Notes under the pieces: generated by a model | Told to the model about the DNA's origin: nothing | The model's input: only the letters and a program-made list of their open reading frames with translations | Database searches by the model: none | Translations under genes and position numbers: made by a program | Assembly: GCA_000431795.1 (NCBI GenBank) | Contig: FR887355.1 | Span: forward strand, 1 to 10,996 | Length of the DNA: 10,996 nucleotides | Reading direction: 5' to 3' | Source of the DNA: Clostridium sp. CAG:302 | GTDB lineage: Bacteria; Bacillota_I; Bacilli_A; RF39; UBA660 | Shown: positions 1 through 5,725 of the stretch, piece by piece | Numbering within the stretch: the stretch's first letter is position 1 | Layout of the letters: each line of letters opens with the position of its first letter

Positions 1-8
1 TAATAACT

Positions 9-37
9 AAGAAAGGTATAACTAATATCTTTCTTTT
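9..37 (+). terminator. Rho-independent terminator of an upstream gene
   Basis: AAGAAAGGTAT (9-19) pairs with ATATCTTTCTT (25-35), with one G-U pair and a 5-nt loop, and the 3' arm runs into a T-rich tail up to position 37. It lies before the first promoter of the window, so it probably ends a + strand gene whose coding part lies left of the window. The tail is short, so its strength is uncertain. Confidence 0.55.
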
Positions 38-52
38 AATATATAGATTCTG

Positions 53-133
53 CTTATATATAATATGTATGTAGATATACTATTATTAGACTTTAGGCTA
101 ATAATAGCACTTTAATACCCAAGAATTAAAGTG
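53..133 (+). repeat. Structured repeat, copy 1: conserved -10 box plus two abutting hairpins
   Basis: This is copy 1 of an element found again at 8132-8213. It opens with a conserved segment containing TATAAT (59-64). Hairpin A is CTATTATTAG (80-89), loop ACTTTAGG (90-97) and CTAATAATAG (98-107). Hairpin B follows with no gap: CACTTTAAT (108-116), loop ACCCAAGA (117-124) and ATTAAAGTG (125-133). Both stems are perfect. A weaker small hairpin (67-80) overlaps the first base of hairpin A. The two 8-nt loops can pair: U92-G123, U93-A122, U94-A121, G96-C119 and G97-C118, with one A95/C120 mismatch. No U-tract follows, so these are not terminators on the + strand. The -35 box of the next promoter starts 20 nt after hairpin B. 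It could be a 5' leader or small RNA started from the conserved -10 box, or a DNA operator. I know no matching family. Confidence 0.7.
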
Positions 134-152
134 AAAAAAATAAATAAATTAC

Positions 153-181
153 TTGAAAAAAAACAAAATATTTGATATTAT
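153..181 (+). promoter_or_regulatory. Promoter of the TasA-like operon
   Basis: TTGAAA (153-158) and TATTAT (176-181) are separated by exactly 17 bases, a good sigma-A-type match. Transcription would start near 188, just before the AAGGA ribosome site at 191-195 and the ATG at 207. The -35 box contains the TTG at 153, which rules out that TTG as a sensible translation start on a transcript from this promoter. Confidence 0.65.
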
Positions 182-206
182 ATTTATAGTAAGGAATGGT
201 CGGTAT

Positions 207-884
207 ATGAAACAAGATATAAAACAAAATAAAGTAAATATCTTTTTACTAATTACTACAATATTCAGTACTCTTATACTGTTAATAGGAGCAACATTCT
301 CATATTTTAGTACAAGAAATATGAGTAAAATGAATGCCCTAGCAGTAGAGGCAGGAAAAGTAAGATTAGGCCTTAGTGTATCCGAACTTAGTACCGGACA
401 TAAGTTAATTCCTACTAATGATAGTGATATAATGACAGCATATAAACAAAATTGTATAGATGACTATGGTAATGGAGCATGTTCATTATATGAATTTGAA
501 GTATATAACTTCAATAAAAGTCAAGATGTTATAGGTAAAATAGATTTTAATGTAAGTAAAATAGAAAATCTAAGTTATATGATATTAGATGAAAACGATA
601 ATGTATATTTAAGTAAAACAAGTGTACCAAACGGAGAAACAAAAGATTTACCTTTAGGAGAACATTTCTTATTAGGAGAAGCTACAGAATTAAGTAGCAC
701 TTCAAGAAAGTTTAAATTAATAATATGGTTAACAAACTTAGAAGAAGATCAAAATGATATAGATGCTGGTGGTAGTTTTTCTGCAGTAATAACATTTAGT
801 TCAGTAACAGGAGGTAGATTAACCGCTACTGTAGAAGGCTATGAAGATAGTAGTAATAACATCTCCCATCTAGGAGGTGTCTAG
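207..884 (+). CDS. Secreted TasA/camelysin-like surface protein, paralogue 1
   Basis: The protein has 225 residues. A basic N-terminus (MKQDIKQNK) is followed by a hydrophobic segment at about 11-29 and then the motif GATFSYFS (28-35), which resembles the end of SipW-type signal peptides in the TasA/camelysin group (typically TxAYFS). The rest looks like an extracellular beta-rich domain ending in a Gly/Ser-rich tail. Cys83 and Cys92 lie in CIDDYGNGACSLY, a spacing repeated in the next gene, and may form a disulfide. I chose ATG 207 because AAGGA lies 11 nt upstream; an upstream in-frame TTG at 153 lies in the -35 box. One base separates its stop from the paralogue's ATG, so the two form an operon. 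No sipW-like signal peptidase gene is visible. The assignment to the TasA group rests on signal region and architecture only; the function, perhaps a surface fibre subunit, is inferred. Confidence 0.6.
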   Translation: MKQDIKQNKVNIFLLITTIFSTLILLIGATFSYFSTRNMSKMNALAVEAGKVRLGLSVSELSTGHKLIPTNDSDIMTAYKQNCIDDYGNGACSLYEFEVYNFNKSQDVIGKIDFNVSKIENLSYMILDENDNVYLSKTSVPNGETKDLPLGEHFLLGEATELSSTSRKFKLIIWLTNLEEDQNDIDAGGSFSAVITFSSVTGGRLTATVEGYEDSSNNISHLGGV

Positions 885-885
885 T

Positions 886-1506
886 ATGAAGCAAAAACTA
901 TTCAGTTCAATATGTTTGGTTCTAGCCATTGTAATAGTAGTAACAACGAGTACAACATTTGCTTATCTTATAGCATCAAGTGAAAATACAACTGATGTTT
1001 CAGGTAAAACAGCAGACTTTAATGTAAAACTAGCATTAACTACAGTACATAAATCTACCAATATGGTACCACTAAAAGATTCACTAGTAGTAACCTCAAT
1101 AAAAAATACTAATAAATGTATAGATAAAAATAACTATGAAGTATGCTCTTTATACAAATTAACTTTAAGTAATACAGGCAGTTCATTTACATTAAATGGC
1201 TATTTAAAAACAAGTAGTACAACTTATACAACAGGTAATTTAAAATATCAAGTATATGATACTAACTATAATGCTGTAACCGATGTCTTAACACCATCAT
1301 TAACTGCTAGTCAAAAAGTATACTTCAAAAAAGGATCAAACAATATAAGTACCACAATAAATAGTACTAATGTAGAGTATTATCTAGTAATGTGGATAAC
1401 AGAAACAAATACTATGCAAACAGCAGATTATTCAAAAAATTATTCTGGAGTAGTAGGATTTGAAGCTATCAGCGGAGATGTACTAGAAGCTAATTTAACA
1501 ACATAA
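886..1506 (+). CDS. Secreted TasA/camelysin-like surface protein, paralogue 2
   Basis: The protein has 206 residues: a short basic start (MKQK), a hydrophobic segment at about 5-22, and TSTTFAYLIASSEN, again like a SipW-type signal junction. A Ser/Thr/Asn-rich, probably beta-sheet exported domain follows. It is paralogous to the preceding gene: both carry CID-x6-CSLY (here Cys78 and Cys87, identical spacing), a preceding (I/V)P-x2-DS segment, a late (I/M)W(L/I)T strand and a closing SGxxLxA-like strand. AGGAGGTG at 872-879 is a near-perfect ribosome site 6 nt before ATG 886. A GTG at 877 is in frame but lies inside that site and is rejected. The gene ends at a strong terminator. Secretion and the shared fold are well supported by pattern; the exact role (matrix fibre, adhesin or other surface protein) is not shown. 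Confidence 0.6.
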   Translation: MKQKLFSSICLVLAIVIVVTTSTTFAYLIASSENTTDVSGKTADFNVKLALTTVHKSTNMVPLKDSLVVTSIKNTNKCIDKNNYEVCSLYKLTLSNTGSSFTLNGYLKTSSTTYTTGNLKYQVYDTNYNAVTDVLTPSLTASQKVYFKKGSNNISTTINSTNVEYYLVMWITETNTMQTADYSKNYSGVVGFEAISGDVLEANLTT

Positions 1507-1547
1507 AATATACTGTAACAAAAAAAGGTTGACAGTATATTTTTTTT
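1507..1547 (+). terminator. Terminator after the TasA-like pair
   Basis: AATATACTGT (1507-1516) and ACAGTATATT (1532-1541) form a perfect 10-bp stem with a 15-nt loop, followed by T to 1547. The stem begins right after the stop codon at 1504-1506. Its 3' arm contains part of the -35 box of the rpsP promoter. Confidence 0.85.
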
Positions 1548-1557
1548 GTGTTAAAAT
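1529..1557 (+). promoter_or_regulatory. Promoter of rpsP-khpA, embedded in the preceding terminator
   Basis: TTGACA (1529-1534) and TAAAAT (1552-1557) are 17 bases apart. The -35 box straddles the loop and 3' arm of the upstream terminator hairpin, and the spacer is its T-tract. The start would be near 1564, before the GAGGG ribosome site at 1571-1575. Confidence 0.75.
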
Positions 1558-1581
1558 ACTAAATGAAAGCGAGGGATAAAG

Positions 1582-1854
1582 ATGGCAGTAAAAATAAGAC
1601 TAACAAGAATGGGAGCAAAGAAAGCACCATTTTATCGTGTAGTAGTTGCAGATTCAAGAAGTCCAAGAGATGGTAGAATCGTAGAAAAAATAGGTACATA
1701 TAATCCATTAACTACACCAGCTGAAATTAATATAGATAAGGAAGCTGCAAAAGAATGGCTTAAAAAAGGAGCTATACCTACTGATACAGTAAAGAATTTA
1801 TTTAGTAAAGCAGGAATTATGAAAGAATTCCATGAAGAAAAGCAAGGTAAATAA
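1582..1854 (+). CDS. rpsP: Ribosomal protein bS16
   Basis: A structural protein of the 30S ribosomal subunit that binds 16S rRNA. The 90-residue product has the full bS16 signature: MAVKIRLTRMGAKKAPFYR at the start, then VVVADSRSPRDGR and EKIGTYNPL, and the later block around WLKKGAIPTDTVKNL. The length is normal for the family. GAGGG lies 6 nt upstream of the ATG. Its stop codon overlaps the next ATG by one base (TAATG at 1852-1856), so khpA is translationally coupled. In many Bacillota this pair is followed by rimM and trmD; here a terminator and eno follow instead. Confidence 0.97.
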   Translation: MAVKIRLTRMGAKKAPFYRVVVADSRSPRDGRIVEKIGTYNPLTTPAEINIDKEAAKEWLKKGAIPTDTVKNLFSKAGIMKEFHEEKQGK

Positions 1855-2105
1855 TGAACGATTTAGTAAATTTAACAGAACTAATCATTAAAGGATTAGT
1901 AAATGATAGCGAATCAGTATCAGTAAAAGAGTTCGAATCAGATGAAGATAACACAGTATTAATTGAAGTAATGGTATCTAGTGAAGATATGCCTAAAGTA
2001 ATAGGTTATAGTGGTAAAACAATAAATTCAATTAGAACCATAGTTCAAGCTGCTTCATTTAATAAAGATAACAAATTAGTTAAAATAAATGTAGACTCTT
2101 ATTAA
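1854..2105 (+). CDS. khpA: KH-domain RNA-binding protein KhpA
   Basis: A small single-KH-domain protein of 83 residues. In Bacillota KhpA proteins bind RNA in the cytoplasm, often as a dimer or with KhpB/Jag, and influence cell division and envelope growth (family knowledge). The KH signature is seen at about 46-66, MPKVIGYSGKTINSIRTIV, with the GxxG loop as GYSG (51-54). Beta strands around VLIEVMVSS precede it. Position directly after rpsP, with a 1-base stop/start overlap, is the classical place for this gene and supports the call. A terminator begins at its stop codon, so the operon appears to hold only these two genes. Confidence 0.92.
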   Translation: MNDLVNLTELIIKGLVNDSESVSVKEFESDEDNTVLIEVMVSSEDMPKVIGYSGKTINSIRTIVQAASFNKDNKLVKINVDSY

Positions 2106-2125
2106 GAACCAAGTGTTCTTTTTTT
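2104..2125 (+). terminator. Terminator after khpA
   Basis: AAGAAC (2104-2109) and GTTCTT (2115-2120) form a 6-bp stem with a 5-nt loop, followed by T through 2125. The 5' arm begins inside the khpA stop codon. Confidence 0.75.
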
Positions 2126-2126
2126 C

Positions 2127-2155
2127 TTTACTTTTTTTGACATATATTTTATAAT
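2127..2155 (+). promoter_or_regulatory. Probable promoter of eno
   Basis: TATAAT (2150-2155) lies 17 bases after TTTACT (2127-2132), a 4 of 6 match to the -35 consensus. The start would be near 2162, right at the GGAGG ribosome site (2162-2166). A perfect TTGACA at 2137-2142 has no good -10 box at usual spacing, so which -35 is used is uncertain. Confidence 0.5.
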
Positions 2156-2173
2156 AATTATGGAGGATAAAAT

Positions 2174-3400
2174 ATGAGCAAAATAAAAAATATATACGCA
2201 AGAGAAATATTAGATTCAAGAGGGAATCCTACAGTAGAGGTAGAAGTAACTCTAGAATCAGGAATAATCGGAGTAGCTTCAGTACCAAGTGGAGCCTCTA
2301 CTGGTAAAAATGAAGCCTTAGAATTAAGAGATAACGATAAAAATAGATATCATGGAAAAGGAGTATTAAAAGCAGTATCTAATGTAAATAATATTATAAA
2401 ACCAAGTCTAATTGGTAAAGATAGTTTAAATCAAAAAGAAATAGATAATATTATGTTAGAATTAGATGGTACAGATAATAAATCAGTACTAGGAGCTAAT
2501 GCCATACTAGGAGTATCTCTAGCCAATTTAAAAGCTGCCGCTAAATACAAAGGCTTAGAATTATATGAATATCTAGGTAAAGAATATAGTATGCCAAAAT
2601 GTATGATGAATATCCTAAATGGTGGAGCTCATGCCAGTAACAAATTAGATTTCCAAGAATTCATGATAGTACCAAATAAAGAAGAATATAAAGAAAATCT
2701 AAGAATGGGATCGGAAGTATTCAATACCCTAAAGAGTATCCTAAAAGAAAAAGATTTACTTTGTGGAGTAGGTGATGAAGGTGGCTTTGCTCCTTTAATA
2801 GAGGATGCCGAAGAGGCTCTTGACCTAATTGAAGAAGCTATAACCAAATCAGGATATACTCTAGGTAAAGATATAAATATAGCTCTAGATGTTGCAGCAT
2901 CAGAGTTCTATGATGAAGAAAAAGATATATATCTACTTGAAGGAAAAGAATACACTAAAGAAGAATTAATTAGTTATTATGAAAAATTAGTAGATAAATA
3001 TCATATAATCTCAATAGAGGATGGTATGGCTGAAGAAGATTTTGAAGGCTGGAAACTATTAACAAATAGACTATCAAATATTCAGTTAGTTGGAGACGAT
3101 CTATTCGTAACCAATAAAAAACTATTACAAAAAGGTATAGACCTAGGCATAGCAAATGCTATCTTATTAAAATTAAATCAAATAGGTACAGTAACTGAAA
3201 CCTTAGAAACAATCAAACTAGCAAGAGAAAATAACTATAAAACAATAATATCTCATCGTAGCGGTGAAACAGAAGATAACTACATATCAGATTTTGCCGT
3301 AGGACTAAATCTAGGCCAAATAAAAACAGGCTCAATGTCAAGAGGAGAACGTCTATCAAAATATAATAGACTTCTAAGAATAGAGGAACAAATAAAATGA
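2174..3400 (+). CDS. eno: Enolase (phosphopyruvate hydratase)
   Basis: Converts 2-phosphoglycerate to phosphoenolpyruvate in glycolysis, in the cytoplasm, with Mg2+. All hallmark residues are present: SGAST loop (40-43), His153 in GGAHASNKLDFQEF, Glu202 in GDEGG, the metal ligands Asp239, Glu282 (SIEDGMAEEDFEGW) and Asp308/309 (VGDDLFVTN), catalytic Lys333 (LLKLNQIG), His361 in SHRSGETED and Lys384 in IKTGSMSR. At 408 residues it is about 20 shorter than typical bacterial enolases (near 430), through short loops and a clipped C-terminus, with no loss of active-site residues. GGAGG lies 7 nt before the ATG. The other lower-glycolysis genes often found beside it are absent. Its TGA stop overlaps the next gene's start (ATGA), coupling a lipoprotein gene to it. 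Confidence 0.97.
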   Translation: MSKIKNIYAREILDSRGNPTVEVEVTLESGIIGVASVPSGASTGKNEALELRDNDKNRYHGKGVLKAVSNVNNIIKPSLIGKDSLNQKEIDNIMLELDGTDNKSVLGANAILGVSLANLKAAAKYKGLELYEYLGKEYSMPKCMMNILNGGAHASNKLDFQEFMIVPNKEEYKENLRMGSEVFNTLKSILKEKDLLCGVGDEGGFAPLIEDAEEALDLIEEAITKSGYTLGKDINIALDVAASEFYDEEKDIYLLEGKEYTKEELISYYEKLVDKYHIISIEDGMAEEDFEGWKLLTNRLSNIQLVGDDLFVTNKKLLQKGIDLGIANAILLKLNQIGTVTETLETIKLARENNYKTIISHRSGETEDNYISDFAVGLNLGQIKTGSMSRGERLSKYNRLLRIEEQIK

Positions 3401-3858
3401 AAAAACTATTAATAATAATACCACTACTATTTATATTAATAGGTTGTACTAATAAAGAAGAAGAAAATAAAATAGCTTACTTAGAATATAAAAATGAATT
3501 AGAACAAAGAGATATATTTAATGGTGAAGAAACCCTTGACTTTAATGTATATTTTAATATTGAAAGAGTAGATGAAGAAATAACAGATTATAGCTTAGTA
3601 ATAGATACTCCTAAAATAAATATGCATAATGTAAAAGCATTACTTATTCATAACTTTGTTAATGAAGAAGCATATCCATCAGTAGGAATATTTGATAGTC
3701 CCAAAGAACTACAAGAGAATAGTAAAGATAAAATAGTATTAAATGGACATATTCAAACTATAAATGATATTTCCAATACTAAATTTAAATTATATCTAGA
3801 ATATACTGATGATAATAATGATTTAAATAAAATATATTATGAAGTAAATAGAGGCTAA
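3397..3858 (+). CDS. Small predicted lipoprotein of unknown function
   Basis: The product has 153 residues. It begins with a lipoprotein signal peptide, MKKLLIIIPLLFILIGC, with lipobox L-I-G-C and lipidated Cys17, so the mature protein should be anchored on the outside of the membrane. The rest is acidic and Asn/Glu-rich, with probable beta strands and no motif I recognise. Its ATG overlaps the eno stop by 4 bases (ATGA), and no separate promoter is visible, so it is probably expressed from the eno transcript by translational coupling. A strong terminator follows 8 bases after its stop. There is no obvious functional tie to glycolysis. Confidence 0.8.
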   Translation: MKKLLIIIPLLFILIGCTNKEEENKIAYLEYKNELEQRDIFNGEETLDFNVYFNIERVDEEITDYSLVIDTPKINMHNVKALLIHNFVNEEAYPSVGIFDSPKELQENSKDKIVLNGHIQTINDISNTKFKLYLEYTDDNNDLNKIYYEVNRG

Positions 3859-3866
3859 AAAATGAC

Positions 3867-3900
3867 AAAAAGTGTATAACAAATGTTATATACTTTTTTT
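3867..3900 (+). terminator. Terminator after the eno-lipoprotein operon
   Basis: AAGTGTATAAC (3870-3880) and GTTATATACTT (3885-3895) form an 11-bp stem (one G-U) with loop AAAT. It is extended by three A-T pairs and followed by T to 3900. The 3' side ends only 10 bases before the next start codon. Confidence 0.85.
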
Positions 3901-3909
3901 GGTGATATC

Positions 3910-4095
3910 ATGAAAGTAAAAGTAATAGATGAAGGACATGAAAAAGATTTAGAAGAATCTATAAATAACTTTATTAAAGAGAATAATATCGATATAATAG
4001 ATATCAAGTTTAATAGTTCATGTAGTATCTATGGAGAAGAGCAAATATACTGTTTTTCTGCTCTTATAATGTATGAAAGTAATAATAAAGAATAA
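3910..4095 (+). CDS. Cse60-like small protein
   Basis: A 61-residue protein starting MKVKVIDEGHEKDLEESIN and ending around EEQIYCFSALIMYES. This matches the layout I recall for the Spore_Cse60 family (PF10957): a K-V-F/I-D-E-x-HEKDLE start and a (D/E)QIYCFSAM(I/V) end. In Bacillus cse60 is expressed in the mother cell during sporulation and its biochemical role is unknown. An in-frame ATG at 3883 lies inside the terminator hairpin and is rejected; ATG 3910 has a GGTGA site 5 nt upstream and starts at the conserved family N-terminus. No sporulation genes are visible around it, so the family may have a wider role here. A weak promoter may overlap the terminator, but I could not define one. Confidence 0.75.
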   Translation: MKVKVIDEGHEKDLEESINNFIKENNIDIIDIKFNSSCSIYGEEQIYCFSALIMYESNNKE

Positions 4096-4126
4096 ATATT
4101 TAAATATGTCAAATATAATCTTTCTC

Positions 4127-4155
4127 TTTATATAAATTCCAATTTGTGGTATCAT
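4127..4155 (+). promoter_or_regulatory. Promoter of the flippase gene (extended -10)
   Basis: TATCAT (4150-4155) is preceded by TGG (4147-4149), an extended -10 motif. TTTATA (4127-4132) lies 17 bases upstream as a partial -35. The start would be near 4162, at the AGGAAGTG ribosome site (4162-4168) before the ATG at 4174. Confidence 0.55.
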
Positions 4156-4173
4156 ATATATAGGAAGTGAAAT

Positions 4174-5700
4174 ATGAGAACTAAGAAAATATTTTTAAAT
4201 ATGATATGTGATATTTTACCATACCTAATAATTGGCGTAATAGGTATAGTAAAAATGGATGTTTTAATAAACTATATCGGAGACGTTGGTAATGGCTATT
4301 ATCAAACCATAAACCAAATAATATCTTATGTCTTCTTAGCTCAAATGGGCTTCTCCGAAGCCGTTACCTATAGTTTATATAAACCATTCGCAGATAAAAA
4401 TAAAGATAATATAAATGCCATATATGGTGGGGCAAGAAAAGTATTTAGAATAATAGCCTTTGTAATATTAGGAATAATATGCCTAGTAACACTAGGATTA
4501 TATCTCTTTTATCACTTTGAAGAAGGTTATAAAGCATCCGCTTTAATATGTTTCTTCATAATCTCAACATCATACCTAATATCATATTTTGGAAGAGGTC
4601 AAACATATCAAGCCGTATTATGTGCTGCCCAAGAAAAATATGTATATTCCCTAGTATTCAATGGAGTAAAAATACTATGTGACATCTTAATAGTAGTAGT
4701 AACAGTAAAATTTAGAACACTAGAATCAATAGCCATCGTAATCTTAATAATGAAGATACTCGAAGAAATAATAAACAGAATAGTAGTCAAAAAGAAATAT
4801 CCATATCTTCATGAAATAGCTAGAAAAGATACCAGTATGGTAAAAATGACCAAAGATTTAGCTTGGACACAAATAGGCTACCTAGTATTAAATAACGTCG
4901 ATGCCTTATTATTAATGGCCTTCAATGGCCCAGTAATGGTAAGCATCTATACCACATATAACTATATATTAAGATTCTTAAATGAAGTAGCCTCAAGAGT
5001 AGAACTATCAAGTGTATATTCTTTTGGTAATGTTTTTGCCAAAAAAGAAGATGATAGAGTATACCCATTATTCAAAGAATTCCTAATGCTATTTATCTTA
5101 ATAGCCTTTAGTATGTCAATAACATTTATGATAGGAATAAGAGGCTTTGTCTCAGTATGGGTAGGAAAAGAAAACTACATACTAAGTTATTTAACAGTAG
5201 TACTATTTACCTCAACATTATTCCTAAATATCATGTATTATCCCCTAGTGGCCTTAATAAATGCCGATGGCCTATTTAAAGATAATAAAAAACACATCTT
5301 TATATGTGCTACAACTAACTTAGTATTATCAATAATACTAATAAACTTCTTTGGAATAAATGGAATATTATTAGGTACTGCAATTGCTTTCTTAGTAAAT
5401 ATATTACTAAAAACAAATTTAGTTACCAAGAAAATATTAAAAGAAGTAAAACTAATAGACGTATTAAAATACTTTATCATAACAATACTATTATTTGCTA
5501 TATTATCATTAATCTTAACACCAGTAGAATCATACTTCGTAAGTATAAGTACCGGCTTTATAAGTACAATAATAAAACTAGGTATAGTATTTATCTTAGT
5601 AACATTAATAACCATGATAATATTATATTTAATTAGTAATGATGCCAAAAATCTTTTCAGAAGAATATTAAATATATTAAAAAGAAAACTAAAAAAATAG
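4174..5700 (+). CDS. Polysaccharide flippase-like membrane protein (Wzx/MATE-type)
   Basis: A 508-residue integral membrane protein with roughly a dozen or more hydrophobic segments spread along its length and short basic loops, ending in a Lys/Arg-rich tail (KRKLKK). The N-terminal region (IGVIGIVKMDVLINYIGDVGNGYYQTINQIISYVFLAQMGF, cited as a region at about 20-60) and the mid-protein repeat of that pattern (VDALLLMAFNGPVMVSIYTTYNYI) resemble RfbX/Wzx lipopolysaccharide and capsule exporters of the MOP superfamily. Such proteins flip lipid-linked sugar units, or in the MurJ branch lipid II, across the membrane. No glycosyltransferases or polymerase lie beside it, so the substrate cannot be named. 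It has its own promoter and converges on the gene downstream with 5 bases between the stop codons. Confidence 0.8.
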   Translation: MRTKKIFLNMICDILPYLIIGVIGIVKMDVLINYIGDVGNGYYQTINQIISYVFLAQMGFSEAVTYSLYKPFADKNKDNINAIYGGARKVFRIIAFVILGIICLVTLGLYLFYHFEEGYKASALICFFIISTSYLISYFGRGQTYQAVLCAAQEKYVYSLVFNGVKILCDILIVVVTVKFRTLESIAIVILIMKILEEIINRIVVKKKYPYLHEIARKDTSMVKMTKDLAWTQIGYLVLNNVDALLLMAFNGPVMVSIYTTYNYILRFLNEVASRVELSSVYSFGNVFAKKEDDRVYPLFKEFLMLFILIAFSMSITFMIGIRGFVSVWVGKENYILSYLTVVLFTSTLFLNIMYYPLVALINADGLFKDNKKHIFICATTNLVLSIILINFFGINGILLGTAIAFLVNILLKTNLVTKKILKEVKLIDVLKYFIITILLFAILSLILTPVESYFVSISTGFISTIIKLGIVFILVTLITMIILYLISNDAKNLFRRILNILKRKLKK

Positions 5701-5725
5701 AGATTTTACTTTTTCTCTATTTTTT
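5692..5725. terminator. Bidirectional terminator shared by converging genes
   Basis: AAAAAATAGAGA-type arm (5692-5703) pairs with TCTCTATTTTTT-type arm (5714-5725), 12 bp, around a 10-nt loop. A-rich and T-rich flanks let it work in both directions. Its left arm contains the flippase stop codon (5698-5700), and the stop codon of the - strand gene (5706-5708) lies in the loop. Confidence 0.85.

Noticed and set aside
80..107. Hairpin A as a Xer/dif or integron attC recombination site
   Set aside because: The 28-bp inverted repeat has a suggestive length, but its arms do not match the dif arms I know, nor the attC core (GTTRRRY/RYYYAAC).
80..133. Hairpins of the repeat as terminators
   Set aside because: No U-tract follows in either copy; A-rich sequence follows hairpin B on the + strand.
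153..206. N-terminal extension of the first TasA-like gene from TTG 153
   Set aside because: The TTG lies in a -35 box of a good promoter and has no ribosome site; ATG 207 follows AAGGA and begins a normal signal peptide.
2137..2142. Perfect TTGACA as the eno -35 box
   Set aside because: No acceptable -10 box at 15-19 bases; the TATAAT at 2150 is only 7 bases away and is better paired with TTTACT at 2127.
2629..2847. 72-codon open frame on the - strand within eno
   Set aside because: Lies opposite conserved enolase active-site blocks; low-complexity Ser-rich shadow.
3883..3909. Longer start for the Cse60-like gene
   Set aside because: This ATG is in the loop and 3' arm of a strong terminator; ATG 3910 matches the family N-terminus.
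5238..5648. 136-codon open frame on the - strand within the flippase gene
   Set aside because: Shadow frame arising from AT-rich, hydrophobic coding sequence on the other strand; no homology pattern.
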